A stretch of 64,000 nt of DNA, taken from NCBI RefSeq assembly GCF_018736085.1, contig NZ_CP076134.1:186001-250000 (forward strand), written 5' to 3'. Positions 45,064 to 54,565 of the stretch are shown piece after piece. The DNA is from Bradyrhizobium sediminis. GTDB lineage: Bacteria; Pseudomonadota; Alphaproteobacteria; Rhizobiales; Xanthobacteraceae. The number at the start of each line of letters is the position of its first letter. Position 1 is the first letter of the stretch. The notes under the pieces are model-generated. The model had not been told where the DNA came from and did not search any database. It saw only the letters and a list, made by a program, of their open reading frames with translations. Position numbers and translations under genes: made by a program.

Positions 45064-45879
45064 CTACACCTCCAGCGTCGCCGTCACCGGCACGTGGTCC
45101 GACGGCCGCTCCCAGCCGCGTGCGTCCCTGGTGATCCGGAAATCGCTGACGCCGTCTTTCAGCGCACGCGATACCCAGATGTGGTCGAGCCGGCGGCCGC
45201 GGTCGGCCAGTGTCCAGTCGGCGGCGCGGTAGCTCCACCACGTATAGACCTTCTCCGACATCGGAATCCGCATCCGCGCGACATCGAACCATTCGCCATG
45301 CGCCTGTGCCGCGAGCAGTTTCTCGCATTCGATCGGGGTGTGCGACACGACCTTCAGGAGTTGCTTGTGTGACCAGACGTCGTTCTCGTGCGGCGCGACG
45401 TTGAGATCGCCGACCAGGATATGCCGGTCGTCGCCGCGCGGGTGCAGCGGCTCGCAGGCCTTCATCTCGTCGAGGAATTGCAGCTTGTGCTCGAATTTCG
45501 GATTGAGCGCTGGATCGGGAATATCGCCGCCGGCCGGAACGTAGAAATTATGCAGCACCAGCGGCTTTGCCAGCTGCGCCTTTTCGCCGAACGAAACCGA
45601 GATGTGACGCGAATCGATCTTGTCGCAGAAGGTGCGGATATCCGTGTTGTCGAACGGCAGTTTCGAGATCACCGCGACGCCGTGATAGCCCTTCTGGCCG
45701 TTCAGCGCGATGTGCTCATAGCCGAGACGCTTGAACCGCTTCAGCGGAAAGGCGTCGTCGATGCATTTGGTTTCCTGCAGGCACAGCACGTCCGGCCGCA
45801 CCGATTTGAGGAATTTGGCGACCAGATCGATGCGTAGGCGCACCGAATTGATATTCCAGGTTGTCAGGGAGAAGCGCAT
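45064..45879 (-). CDS. xth: Exodeoxyribonuclease III (AP endonuclease)
   Basis: The 271-residue EEP-family nuclease starts MRFSLTTWNINSVRLRIDLV and has LCLQETKC with the metal Glu, GYHGVAVISKLP, NFYVPAGGD with the catalytic Tyr, ILVGDLNVAP with the Asp-Asn pair and PSDHVPVTATLEV with the catalytic Asp-His pair. It cleaves at abasic sites in base excision repair. A REP-like half arm (GCCCGCGAACGCGGGGACGAC) lies just downstream at 45027-45056. Confidence 0.95.
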   Translation of the reverse strand: MRFSLTTWNINSVRLRIDLVAKFLKSVRPDVLCLQETKCIDDAFPLKRFKRLGYEHIALNGQKGYHGVAVISKLPFDNTDIRTFCDKIDSRHISVSFGEKAQLAKPLVLHNFYVPAGGDIPDPALNPKFEHKLQFLDEMKACEPLHPRGDDRHILVGDLNVAPHENDVWSHKQLLKVVSHTPIECEKLLAAQAHGEWFDVARMRIPMSEKVYTWWSYRAADWTLADRGRRLDHIWVSRALKDGVSDFRITRDARGWERPSDHVPVTATLEV

Positions 45880-45933
45880 GGGGAGCAGCGTTCTAGCACA
45901 GGCACCGCCGCCGTCCCGCGGTTTTGCACAGGA

Positions 45934-46308
45934 TCAGGTCGAAAGGCCCCAGATGCCGGCGGCGGCGACGGCCGCGAATAGGCTGGTGGCCGGAAAGCGC
46001 CAGGGACGCACGCCGCCCTTGATGGCGACGGCGATGCAGAGTAGCGAAAAGGAGGCCGCCAATGCGGTGAAAAGCACGCCGAAGCCGCGCGCGGCCGGCT
46101 CGAGCGCCGAGTAGGCGAACATCGCGGTCATGACCAGCAGCGTCAGCGTCGTCATGTGCCAGCAGTAATAGTTCAGCCAGCGCGACGCGCGGCTCAGCCC
46201 CTCGACCGCCAGCAGCGGACGGACCACGTAGACGCCGCCGACAAAGGTGTGGACCGTGAAGGTGAGCAGCGCGAGCACGCTCGCTGCGGCAAAGCCGGCA
46301 TTCAGCAT
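45934..46308 (-). CDS. Small four-helix membrane protein, unknown function
   Basis: I choose the second ATG (46308), which is preceded by GGAGGAG; an upstream ATG at 46320 would add four residues and destroy that ribosome site. The 124-residue protein is almost all hydrophobic: MLNAGFAAASVLALLTFTVH, VYVVRPLLAVEGL, YYCWHMTTLTLLVMTAMFAY, GVLFTALAASFSLLCIAVAI and SLFAAVAAAGIWGLST. I do not recognise a family. It is divergent from a TetR regulator with an operator-like palindrome between, so it is probably that regulator's target. Confidence 0.7.
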   Translation of the reverse strand: MLNAGFAAASVLALLTFTVHTFVGGVYVVRPLLAVEGLSRASRWLNYYCWHMTTLTLLVMTAMFAYSALEPAARGFGVLFTALAASFSLLCIAVAIKGGVRPWRFPATSLFAAVAAAGIWGLST

Positions 46309-46350
46309 TTTCTCCTCCATGAGAAGAGGCGGATTGACAGCATAAATAAT

Positions 46351-46369
46351 AGAATTTCTATTCTAGAAT
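46351..46369. promoter_or_regulatory. Candidate TetR operator: overlapping AT-rich dyads
   Basis: AGAATTTCTATTCT (46351-46364) has AGAAT/ATTCT arms, and ATTCTAGAAT (46360-46369) is a perfect 10-bp palindrome. They overlap in the 67-base divergent gap and lie just downstream of a TTGACA hexamer at 46334-46339, so binding would block a promoter for the regulator. Confidence 0.55.
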
Positions 46370-46387
46370 ATCAACGGGGCAATCCAC

Positions 46388-46957
46388 ATGGGCCGGCACG
46401 CCAGGTTCGACCGTGAAGAACTGCTCCTCGCCGCCGCCGGCGAGGCGGCGATGGGACGGCCCGTCACCATCCAGTCGCTCGCCGCCGCCTCGGGCGCCAC
46501 CGTCGGTTCGATCTATCACCGCTTCGAATCACGCGAGGAAATCCTCGGGGAAGCTTGGCTGCTAGCGGTGCGCAGCTTCCAGTCCGACTTCGTGCCGGCG
46601 GTGGATGCTGCGGCGACGGCCCGCCAAGGCCTTGAGGCCGCGCTGACGGTGCCGCGTTGGTCGCGCAAGCATCTGGCGCTCGCCAGCCTGCTCGCCTTGC
46701 GGCGGCAGGAGGATTTTTTGGACGAACGCACGCCGGCGCATCTGCGGCGCGAGGCCGCAGGGATCAACAAGTTCGCCATGAAGGTGGTCGGAACATTCGC
46801 GGCACGGTCCCGCCGGTCAGATCTGCAATGCCAGACGGCGCTGATCGGGATGCCTTACGGCGCGGTGCGCCTATTCCTGCCCAAGCAGTCTCCGCCAGCC
46901 GAGATCGATGACATGATCGCAGCGGCCTATTGCGCGGTAATGAAAGCGGAGAGCTAG
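46388..46957 (+). CDS. TetR/AcrR family transcriptional regulator
   Basis: The 189-residue protein has the TetR N-terminal helix-turn-helix: FDREELLLAAAGEAAMGRPVTIQSLAAASGATVGSIYHRFESREEILGEAWLLAV, with the recognition helix ATVGSIYHRF. The C-terminal ligand domain is helical and unfamiliar (KHLALASLLALRRQEDFLDER, INKFAMKVVGTFAARSR). It probably controls itself and the divergent small membrane protein gene. Its 3' end overlaps convergent lolA by 4 bases. Confidence 0.9.
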   Translation: MGRHARFDREELLLAAAGEAAMGRPVTIQSLAAASGATVGSIYHRFESREEILGEAWLLAVRSFQSDFVPAVDAAATARQGLEAALTVPRWSRKHLALASLLALRRQEDFLDERTPAHLRREAAGINKFAMKVVGTFAARSRRSDLQCQTALIGMPYGAVRLFLPKQSPPAEIDDMIAAAYCAVMKAES

Positions 46958-47766
46958 CCGGGCGGCACCGAGTAGTTGGTGAAATCGATCTTGAACAGGC
47001 CGGGATCGACCTTCTTGGAGGAATCCAGATTGTAGACCGCGACGGTGGTGTCGTAGCCCTGCGGGTCGGTCACCGTCCATTGCTTGAGCTGGCCGTCCCT
47101 GGCGCCGATCATCAGCATCAGGCGGCTGGTGCCGATCAGCGCCTGTTTCTCCTCGATGGTGACGCTGATGAACACGTCATCGGCGGTCACGCTCACGACG
47201 TTGGTGTCCTTCAGCAGATCGATGCGGTCCGACAGCAGGAAGCGCAGCGGCGTCTGCGACAGCGGATAGATGTCCTGGGTCGCGAGCTTGGTGTCGCGCA
47301 CCGCCAGCGAGGATCCGTCGGCGATGATCGCGATCGGACTCGGCGCGTCATATTCGAAACGCACCTTGCCGGGCTTCTGGATATAGAAGTCGCCCTTGGT
47401 CTTGCTGCCGTCGGGTCCGACCTGGACGAAATTTCCGACCAGAGTCTGCAGCGATGACAGATAGGAACTCACCTTGGCGGCCTGCGCCTTCTGGGTCGCG
47501 TCGAAGGTCGCGAAGATGTTGGCGGGAAGATTGCGGCGCGGATCGGGAATCACCGGATTCGGAGGAACCGTCTGGGTTGCCCCGGTCGTCATCGGCGTGC
47601 GCTGCGGTTCCGATGCGCTGATCTGCATGTCGCGCCCTTTCGGGGCGGGTTTCGGAATCGGAACGGTCTGCGCCTGAGACGGCGTCGCGGCACCGCAGCT
47701 CATGGATGCCGCAAGCAGCAGCGCCAGCGCGCCACGCATGCTGCGGTCTGCAAGTAGTGTGGCCAT
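46954..47766 (-). CDS. lolA: Outer-membrane lipoprotein carrier protein LolA
   Basis: I start at 47766, where MATLLADRSMRGALALLLAA forms a signal peptide; the open frame to 47943 overlaps the ftsK end. The 270-residue protein has a Pro-rich linker, then the LolA core AAKVSSYLSSLQTLVGNFVQVGPDGSKTKGDFYIQKPGKVRFEYDAPSP with IAIIADGSSLAVRDTKLATQ and TPLRFLLSDRIDLLKD, and ends PGLFKIDFTNYSVPP. LolA carries lipoproteins across the periplasm. It sits downstream of ftsK, as in many proteobacteria. Confidence 0.9.
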   Translation of the reverse strand: MATLLADRSMRGALALLLAASMSCGAATPSQAQTVPIPKPAPKGRDMQISASEPQRTPMTTGATQTVPPNPVIPDPRRNLPANIFATFDATQKAQAAKVSSYLSSLQTLVGNFVQVGPDGSKTKGDFYIQKPGKVRFEYDAPSPIAIIADGSSLAVRDTKLATQDIYPLSQTPLRFLLSDRIDLLKDTNVVSVTADDVFISVTIEEKQALIGTSRLMLMIGARDGQLKQWTVTDPQGYDTTVAVYNLDSSKKVDPGLFKIDFTNYSVPPG

Positions 47767-47905
47767 GCGAAATTTCGGATTTCTATGCAACGCGTCGTCC
47801 TGCCTGAATCTCGGCCATTTTATCGTGCTTTCGGCCAAAGGAGATATCGTTTTTCCGTGAAAATATGATGCCAAGTCAGGCAGTCCCGGGGCTCGATCGC
47901 ACTTC

Positions 47906-50338
47906 TCAGAAGCGGCTTTCTTCTTCTTCGACCAGAATTTCACGTTTGCCGGCGTGATTTGCCTGTCCGACGATGCCCTCGAGCTCCATCCGCTCCATCA
48001 GCGACGCGGCGCGGTTATATCCGATCTGCAGCCGGCGCTGGATGTAACTGGTCGAGGCCTTGCGGTCGCGCTTGACGATCGCCACCGCCTGCGCGAACAG
48101 GTCGCCGCCGCCATCGCCGCCCATTCCGGTGGAATCGAACACCGCGCCGTCCTCGTCGGTCGGCTCTTCCGCCGTGACGGCTTCGAGATATTCGGGCTGG
48201 CCCTGCGTCTTGAGATGGCGCACCACCTTCTCGACCTCCTCGTCCGAGACGAAGGGACCGTGGACGCGGCTGATGCGCCCGCCGCCCGCCATATAGAGCA
48301 TGTCGCCCTGCCCGAGCAGCTGCTCGGCGCCCATTTCACCGAGGATGGTGCGGCTGTCGATCTTTGAGGTGACCTGAAACGAGATGCGGGTCGGAAAGTT
48401 CGCCTTGATGGTGCCGGTGATGACGTCGACCGACGGCCGTTGCGTCGCCAGGATCACATGCAGGCCCGCGGCGCGCGCCATCTGCGCCAGGCGTTGCACC
48501 GCGCCTTCGATATCCTTGCCGGCCACCATCATCAGGTCGGCCATTTCGTCGACGATGATGACGATGTAGGGCAGCGGATCGAGGTCGAGCTTCTCCTCCT
48601 CGTAGATCGCCTTGCCGGTTTCCTTGTCGAACCCGGTATGCACCGTGCGCGTCAGATCTTCGCCCTTGGCCCGCGCTTCGACCAGGCGCTGATTGTAGCC
48701 GTCGATGTTGCGGACGCCGAGCTTCGACATCTTCTTGTAGCGCTCTTCCATCTCGCGCACCGCCCACTTCAGCGCGACCACCGCCTTCTTCGGGTCGGTC
48801 ACGACAGGCGTCAGCAGATGCGGGATGCCGTCATAGACCGAGAGTTCGAGCATCTTGGGATCGACCATGATCAGCCGGCACTGATCCGGCCGCAGCCGGT
48901 AGACCAGGCTGAGGATCATGGTGTTGATGGCGACCGATTTGCCGGAGCCGGTGGTGCCGGCGATCAGCATATGCGGCGTTCGCGCCAGGTCGATGATGAT
49001 GGATTCGCCGCCGATGTTCTTGCCGAGACAGAGCGGCAGCTTCGCGACCGATTCGTCCTTGGCCGTCAGCAATTCCCGCAGATAAACCTTTTCGCGATGC
49101 GCGTTCGGCAATTCGATGCCGATGGCGTTACGGCCGGCGACCACGGCGACGCGCGCCGACAGCGCGCTCATCGATCGCGCGATGTCGTCGGCAAGGCCGA
49201 TCACGCGCGACGATTTGATGCCGGGCGCGGGTTCGAGCTCGTACAGCGTCACGACAGGGCCGGGATTGGCCTTGACGATTTCGCCGCGGACGCCGAAATC
49301 GCCGAGCACGCCCTCCAATGCTCGCGAATTGGCTTCGAGTTCCGACTTGCTCAGCGGCTGCCGGTCCGAGGCCTTCGGCGCCGTCAGCATTGACACGGCG
49401 GGCAGCTCGAACCTGTCGGACGACTTGCGCGCCGGGGCGCGTGGTGCAGCCTTCTTGCGTGGGGCGCGGGCGGCGGGAACTTCCTCTTCTTCCTCGTCGT
49501 CGAAATCCTCCTCGGCCTGCGGGGCCAATGACGGCGCGGCGCGACCGCCGAGGCTCGGCTCCTGGCGCTCGAAAGAGGAGGTGCGGGGCTGCGGCGCGCT
49601 CGCCACCAGCGAACGATAGGCCAGCACCATTAGCCACGACAGCCGCGCTTTGGCGCTCATGAGGGCATGAAACACCCATCCCAGCGAGACCGAACTGCGA
49701 TCGTCTTCCTCTTCGAACGGCGTGTCGTCGTCCTCGATCGGCGTCAGTTCCTCTTCCTCGCGCCGCGAGCCCATGCCGCATGCGAACAGGAAGGTCGCGA
49801 CCATCGCCGCGAACAGGATGATCCCAAGCACGAGGCGATAGACGAAGCCGGGCGGTCCGAACACCACGGCGGGTGCGCGCACCAGCGCGTCGCCGACGAC
49901 GCCGCCAAGCCCGGTCGGTAGCGGCCACGCCCCGCCATGCGTCCAGCAGCTGGCGAAGCCCGCTGCGATCACCGTGCAGAGAATCCAGCATGCGATCCGC
50001 AGCGCTTCGCGGTCGAAGGTGCGGTGGGTCAGCATGCGCCAGCCCCACACCGCAACGGGGAGGATCAGCATGATTGCGCCGAGACCGACGATCTGCATCA
50101 GCAGATCGGCGCCGATCGCGCCGGGATAGCCGACGATGTTGCGGATCGCGCGCGAGGTCGCGTGGCTGAGGCTCGGATCCTGCACCGACCAGGTCATCAG
50201 CGCCGCCGCCGCCACGCCCGACAGCGCGATCAGCGCAAGTCCGGCGAGCTCGCGCAGGCGCCGCATCAGCGCCTCGCGGATCGACGCCGGCAAATGGCCG
50301 ACCAGGGGAATGACGCGTTCGATCGCCGGCATGCTCAT
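47906..50338 (-). CDS. ftsK: DNA translocase FtsK
   Basis: The 810-residue protein has an N-terminal membrane domain with about four helices ([84 protein letters not shown]), an acidic linker ([16 protein letters not shown]), the RecA-like motor with Walker [21 protein letters not shown] and Walker [14 protein letters not shown], and the C-terminal gamma winged-helix ([26 protein letters not shown]) that reads KOPS. It moves DNA at the septum to resolve the terminus. The aminotransferase gene lies 12 bases upstream on the same strand. Confidence 0.97.
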   Translation of the reverse strand: MSMPAIERVIPLVGHLPASIREALMRRLRELAGLALIALSGVAAAALMTWSVQDPSLSHATSRAIRNIVGYPGAIGADLLMQIVGLGAIMLILPVAVWGWRMLTHRTFDREALRIACWILCTVIAAGFASCWTHGGAWPLPTGLGGVVGDALVRAPAVVFGPPGFVYRLVLGIILFAAMVATFLFACGMGSRREEEELTPIEDDDTPFEEEDDRSSVSLGWVFHALMSAKARLSWLMVLAYRSLVASAPQPRTSSFERQEPSLGGRAAPSLAPQAEEDFDDEEEEEVPAARAPRKKAAPRAPARKSSDRFELPAVSMLTAPKASDRQPLSKSELEANSRALEGVLGDFGVRGEIVKANPGPVVTLYELEPAPGIKSSRVIGLADDIARSMSALSARVAVVAGRNAIGIELPNAHREKVYLRELLTAKDESVAKLPLCLGKNIGGESIIIDLARTPHMLIAGTTGSGKSVAINTMILSLVYRLRPDQCRLIMVDPKMLELSVYDGIPHLLTPVVTDPKKAVVALKWAVREMEERYKKMSKLGVRNIDGYNQRLVEARAKGEDLTRTVHTGFDKETGKAIYEEEKLDLDPLPYIVIIVDEMADLMMVAGKDIEGAVQRLAQMARAAGLHVILATQRPSVDVITGTIKANFPTRISFQVTSKIDSRTILGEMGAEQLLGQGDMLYMAGGGRISRVHGPFVSDEEVEKVVRHLKTQGQPEYLEAVTAEEPTDEDGAVFDSTGMGGDGGGDLFAQAVAIVKRDRKASTSYIQRRLQIGYNRAASLMERMELEGIVGQANHAGKREILVEEEESRF

Positions 50339-50350
50339 GGGCCTTCGCGA

Positions 50351-51565
50351 CTAATCCAGAATTTCGACCAGCCGGTGCAACGCCTCGGCTGTTGTTTCAC
50401 TGTCCGCCACCAGTGCCAGGCGGATGTAGCCAGCGCCGGGATTGCTGCCGTCAGCCTGCTGGCGCGCCAGGTAGCTGCCGGGCACCACGCGCACGCCGGC
50501 GTCCTTGTAGAGCTTTACCGCCGTAGCTTCATCGCCGCCGCGCTCCGACACGTCGAGCCAGACGCAGAAGCCGCCCGCGGGTCTGACATAGCCGTAGCGA
50601 TTGCCGAGAATCTGGTCGGCCAGATCGAACTTGATCCGGTAGAGCCTGCGATTCTCCTCGACATGCGCTTCGTCGCTATAGGCGGCGACCGCGACATGCT
50701 GCAGCGGCACCGGCACTTGCGGGGCCGCGACATTGCGCAGTTCGTGGAACATGCCGAGAAACTTCCTGTCGCCGGCGGCAAAGCCGACCCGCATGCCCGG
50801 CAGGTTGGAGCGCTTCGACAGCGACTGAAACGCCACGGCATTGGTGAAATCGGGCCCGGCGCATTCCAGCATGCTGCCGGGCGCTTTTTTGGTGTAGATT
50901 TCCGAATAGCACTCGTCGCTCAGGATCATGAAGCCGAAGCGGTCGGCAAGTTGCTTGAGGCGGCCGAAGTAGCCCGGTGTCGCCACCGCGCCTTGCGGAT
51001 TGGCCGGCGAGGCGATGTAGATCGCAACGGTTCGCGCCAGCGTGGCGTCATCGAGCGCGTCGAGATCGGGCAGGAATCCGTTGGCGAGCGTGGTCGGCAG
51101 ATAGATCGCCTCGCACCCCGCGGCGCGCGCGCCGGCGGCGTAAGCGGGATAAAACGGATTGGGGATCAGGATCGCGGGCCTGCCCTTGCGCTCGCCGACA
51201 TAGCGCGCCGCGGTGAGCGCTGCGAAAAACAGGCCCTCGCGGCTGCCGTTCAGCACCAGAAGCTCGGTCTCGGGATCGATCGCCCGCGGCAGCTTGAACC
51301 GGGTGGAAAGCCAGGCCGCCGCCGCCCGGCGGAACGGCTCGATGCCCTTGGCGGTGGGGTAGCGGCCGAAATCGGCGATGTGTTTTGCGATGACAGGACC
51401 GACAAAGGCCGGGACCGGGTGCTGCGGCTCCCCTAATGATAGGGTTATCAATGGCTTAGCTGGCTGATAGGGGGCCAATAGCTCGGTCAGCCGCGCAAAT
51501 GGCGAGCGTTCGCTTTCCTGACTGCCGGCGCCCTGCGGCGCGCGGGATGAAGCGGTCATTGCCAT
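50351..51565 (-). CDS. Class I/II aminotransferase, DapC-like
   Basis: The 404-residue fold-type I PLP enzyme has ITLSLGEPQHPVPAFVGPVI, YPTAKGIEPFRRAAAAWL, LVLNGSREGLFFAALTAARY, ILIPNPFYPAYAAGARAAG, IYIASPANPQGAV, FMILSDECYSEIYTKKAPGS and QSLSKRSNLPGMRVGFAAGD with the Schiff-base Lys in SLSKRS. Related proteins in this group are named succinyldiaminopimelate aminotransferase (lysine synthesis), but substrate cannot be told from sequence alone. It precedes ftsK with a 12-base gap. Confidence 0.85.
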   Translation of the reverse strand: MAMTASSRAPQGAGSQESERSPFARLTELLAPYQPAKPLITLSLGEPQHPVPAFVGPVIAKHIADFGRYPTAKGIEPFRRAAAAWLSTRFKLPRAIDPETELLVLNGSREGLFFAALTAARYVGERKGRPAILIPNPFYPAYAAGARAAGCEAIYLPTTLANGFLPDLDALDDATLARTVAIYIASPANPQGAVATPGYFGRLKQLADRFGFMILSDECYSEIYTKKAPGSMLECAGPDFTNAVAFQSLSKRSNLPGMRVGFAAGDRKFLGMFHELRNVAAPQVPVPLQHVAVAAYSDEAHVEENRRLYRIKFDLADQILGNRYGYVRPAGGFCVWLDVSERGGDEATAVKLYKDAGVRVVPGSYLARQQADGSNPGAGYIRLALVADSETTAEALHRLVEILD

Positions 51566-51994
51566 GGATGAAGCGCCAGCACTCTCGGGACAGCCGGCCG
51601 CATCTTAAGGACCGGCCGGAAACGGATCAAACCACCATAGATACGGCGAGGTTAAGACGCGATTAACCATCGGCGCCAGCGAGCATTTTGCCGATGATAG
51701 CCCCTGTTAATGAGGCACAATATTCCGGAGGCAGCATGATTGCTGCGAGTCGAGGCATTCTACTTTGCATGGGGTTGTTTTCGCGTTTTTGTAGAGGCCC
51801 TGCGGTAGGGGCCGCGCCGCGTCCGGGGCACCAGATCGTTGCTGCCTCTCAAGCAAAGGTCGTCATGCCCGGCCTTGTGCCGGGCATCCACGTCTTAGCT
51901 GCATCTAGGCAAGTAAGACGTGGATGGCCGGGACGAAGCCCGGCCATGACGGAAAGTGAATCATTTTCAACTGCTTAGGTACTGGGCTGTCACC
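51566..51994. other. Intergenic region with a type C REP pair
   Basis: No credible gene lies in these 429 bases. CGTCATGCCCGGCC...GCCGGGCATCCACG (51861-51891) faces CGTGGATGGCCGGGAC...CGGCCATGACGG (51919-51952), a REP pair related to but distinct from types A and B. It separates the aminotransferase gene from the CoA cluster; an AT-rich segment at 51740-51790 is a plausible promoter area. Confidence 0.65.
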
Positions 51995-52924
51995 TCAATC
52001 CTGCCCTCTAAAACTCATCAGGCGCCGGATCATCCGGATATTGGCATAGTCGACCATCTTGCCGTCGACCGTGACCGCGCCCTGCCCGTTCCGCTCCGCC
52101 TCCTCCAGCGCCGCGATGGCGCGCTCGGCGTAGGCGAGTTCCTCCTCTGAGGGGATGAAGGCATCGCGGGTCGGCTCGATCTGGCTCGGATGGATGACCT
52201 GCTTGCCGTCATACCCCATCGCGGCTGCCTTGGCCGCCGTCGATGCGGTAGCGACGGGATCGCGGAACGCGCCACAGGGACCGTCGATCGCGCGCAGTCC
52301 GAATGCCCGCGCAGCGACCAGCAGGCGCATCATCGGATAGGCGAACAAATCGAGCGGGACTGTGGGATGGCCGTCCGCAGCACTTCCGACATGGCGGTAT
52401 CCCGACGGCGATGCGCCGATCTCCGCGCTGCGCGCCCCGATCGAGGCTGCGAAGTCGCCGACGCCAAGATGCAACGCGGTCACCAGCGGATCCGCCGCCG
52501 CCAGCATTTCGACATTGACGAGGCCGCGTGCGGTCTCGATCAGCAATTCCATCATGGCAGGCGCCGCGCGTGTTCCCGCGGCCTCCGTGATCCAGCGGGC
52601 GATCTTCGCCACGTCGGCGACCGACTCCGCCTTCGGAACGATGAAGGCGTCGAGCCGCTCCAGCCCGCCGAGGCGCGCGATCTCCTCCTGAATCGACGGG
52701 CTGTCGATCGCATTCAGCCTCACGGTTACGGTCTTTTGGCCCCAATCGTGAGCGGTCAATGCGTTTGCGGCCGCCTCCAGGGCTGCGGCCTTTTCGGCCG
52801 GCGGCACCGCGTCCTCGAGATCCATGAACACGGCGTCGGCGGCCGATGCGGCGGCGTTCTGCACCAGCCGCGCGCGATGGGCCGGAACGGCGAGAAAGGT
52901 TCGGGTCAGTCGCGGCGCGGTCAT
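51995..52924 (-). CDS. CoA ester lyase, HpcH/HpaI (citrate lyase beta) family
   Basis: The 309-residue TIM barrel has RTFLAVPAHRARLVQNAAAS, ADAVFMDLEDAVPPAEKAAA with metal-binding acidic residues, KTVTVRLNAIDSPS, FIVPKAESVADVAKIARWI, APAMMELLIETARGLVNVEM, GVGDFAASIGA and IDGPCGAFRDPVATASTAAKAAAMGYDGKQVIHPSQI. This is the CitE/Mcl-like malyl- or citramalyl-CoA lyase layout. It starts within 4 bases of the CoA transferase stop, so the two are translationally coupled and probably act in one pathway. Confidence 0.88.
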   Translation of the reverse strand: MTAPRLTRTFLAVPAHRARLVQNAAASAADAVFMDLEDAVPPAEKAAALEAAANALTAHDWGQKTVTVRLNAIDSPSIQEEIARLGGLERLDAFIVPKAESVADVAKIARWITEAAGTRAAPAMMELLIETARGLVNVEMLAAADPLVTALHLGVGDFAASIGARSAEIGASPSGYRHVGSAADGHPTVPLDLFAYPMMRLLVAARAFGLRAIDGPCGAFRDPVATASTAAKAAAMGYDGKQVIHPSQIEPTRDAFIPSEEELAYAERAIAALEEAERNGQGAVTVDGKMVDYANIRMIRRLMSFRGQD

Positions 52925-54093
52925 GTCCGGGAATTTTCCAATAGTCCGAGTTCGGTGAGGATGGCGTCGGTATGCTCGCCGACCGCGGGAATATCGCCCA
53001 TCACGGGTTCGACGCCGGGAATGGTGATCGCGGGCAGAAAGCTCATCAGCGGTCCGTTCGGCGAGCCCACCCTGTGGACGCGGTCGCGGGCATGAAGCTG
53101 CGGATGGTGCAGGAAGCTTTCGACCGTATTCATGTTGGCGTTGGCAATGGCGGCGGCGTCGAGCCGCTGGATCACCTGCTCTGCCGAAAATTTCGCGAAA
53201 TGCTGCTCGATCAGCGCCTCCAGCACATCACGATTCTGCATGCGCTGCGGATTGTCGCAAAAGCGCGGGTCGCCGGCGAGCGCCGCGTCCTCCAGCACCT
53301 GCGCGCACAGCGCCGTCCATTCGCGCGCGTTCTGAATGCCGAAGAACACCACATGGCCGTCGCCGCAGCGAAACGGGCCGTAGGGCGCGATGGTGGCGTG
53401 ACGGGTGCCGGTGCGCACCAGCGGCTTGCCGGCGCCTTCGGTGTAATAGGCGGGATAGCTCATCCATTCGGTCATGGAATCGAACAGTGAGACCTCGAAT
53501 GCCATGCCCTTGCCGGTGCGCTCGCGATTGAACAGCGCCATCAGCACGCCGTTGACGATGTACATGCCGGTCGCGGTGTCGACGACGGCGATGCCGCATT
53601 TGGCCGGCTGTTCCTCGGTGCCGTTGATCGACAGAAACCCCGCTTCGCACTGGACCAGGAGATCGTAGGCTTTCTTCTCGCCGTAGGGGCCGCCGCTGCC
53701 ATATCCGGAGATGTCGCAGGCGATCAGGCGGGGAAAACGCTCCACCAGCGCCGCGGCATCGAGGCCGAGGCGTTTGGCCGCGCCCGGCGCCAGATTTTGC
53801 AGGAATACGTCCGCCTGCGGCAGCAGGGCATCGAGCACGCGCTTGCCTTCGCTGCTCTTGACGTCGAGCGCCAGGCTCTCTTTCGACCGGTTGGTCCAGG
53901 CGAACTGGCTCGACATCCCGTTCATCACGTAATCGTAGTCGCGGCAGAAATCGCCCTTGCCCGGCCGTTCGATCTTGATCACCCGCGCGCCCCAGTCGGC
54001 CAGATGGCGGCTGGCGAGCGGCGCCGCGATGGCCTGTTCGAGCGAGACGACGGTGATGCCGGACAAGGGCAGCTGTGGCGGTTTTCGGTTCAT
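52921..54093 (-). CDS. CaiB/BaiF CoA-transferase (family III)
   Basis: The 390-residue protein has LPLSGITVVSLEQAIAAPLASRHLADWGARVIKIERPGKGDFCRDYDYVM, SKESLALDVKSSEGKRVLDALLPQADVFLQNLAPGAAKRLGLDAAAL, CDISGYGSGGPYGEKKAYDLLVQCEAG and MTEWMSYPAYY, all family III CoA-transferase signatures, with the catalytic Asp in YDLLVQ. It would move CoA between carboxylic acids. With the lyase it forms a coupled pair; with the synthetase further upstream it may handle one dicarboxylic or hydroxy acid. Confidence 0.9.
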   Translation of the reverse strand: MNRKPPQLPLSGITVVSLEQAIAAPLASRHLADWGARVIKIERPGKGDFCRDYDYVMNGMSSQFAWTNRSKESLALDVKSSEGKRVLDALLPQADVFLQNLAPGAAKRLGLDAAALVERFPRLIACDISGYGSGGPYGEKKAYDLLVQCEAGFLSINGTEEQPAKCGIAVVDTATGMYIVNGVLMALFNRERTGKGMAFEVSLFDSMTEWMSYPAYYTEGAGKPLVRTGTRHATIAPYGPFRCGDGHVVFFGIQNAREWTALCAQVLEDAALAGDPRFCDNPQRMQNRDVLEALIEQHFAKFSAEQVIQRLDAAAIANANMNTVESFLHHPQLHARDRVHRVGSPNGPLMSFLPAITIPGVEPVMGDIPAVGEHTDAILTELGLLENSRT

Positions 54094-54147
54094 GGATGAT
54101 CTCCGGCGCGCTAGGCGCAGTGGCCGACGGATCGCGCGAAATACGCG

Positions 54148-54555
54148 CTATCGTTTCGGCAGCCGCTCGAAGCTCGGCACCCCCTCGGGGATCTGGTGGA
54201 AGGCCTGCTTGTCGATGGTGTAGATCGCCATCTGCGGCGTACCAAACAGGCCGGGATCGTCGAGCGTGCCGACCTTGAGAACCACGCCGGGCAACCCCCG
54301 CGGCCGTGTCACGACATGGGTGCCGCATTCGGCGCAGAATTCGCGCGTCACGGGGCGTTCGAGGTCGCTGCGGGTAAATTGCCTGGGCGTGCCCTTGGTG
54401 TATTTGAAGCCGTCGATCGGCATCATGATGAAGGTGTTGGGCGAGCCGCCGGTGATATACTGGCATTCCCGGCAGTGGCACTGCGCCTTCATCATCGGTT
54501 CGCCCTCGGCCGCATAACGCAGTGCGCCGCAATAGCATCCGCCCTCGAGCTTCAT
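54148..54555 (-). CDS. GFA family protein (glutathione-dependent formaldehyde-activating-like)
   Basis: I start at 54555 (MKLEGGCYCGALRYAAEGEP), 135 residues; an upstream extension would add a proline-rich tail. The zinc-binding motif set is GGCYCGALRY, AQCHCRECQYITGG, SDLERPVTREFCAECGTHV and a final DDPGLF-like turn. Such Mss4-like proteins have zinc sites of unknown function in most cases. It lies 10 bases after the acyl-CoA synthetase and 54 bases before the CoA transferase, all on the minus strand. Confidence 0.88.
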   Translation of the reverse strand: MKLEGGCYCGALRYAAEGEPMMKAQCHCRECQYITGGSPNTFIMMPIDGFKYTKGTPRQFTRSDLERPVTREFCAECGTHVVTRPRGLPGVVLKVGTLDDPGLFGTPQMAIYTIDKQAFHQIPEGVPSFERLPKR

Positions 54556-54565
54556 GGCATTCCCC

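Noticed and set aside
51688..51978. 96-codon open frame in the gap before the CoA lyase gene
   Set aside because: Its second half is made by the REP pair at 51861-51952, and the first half has no protein-like features or conserved motif.
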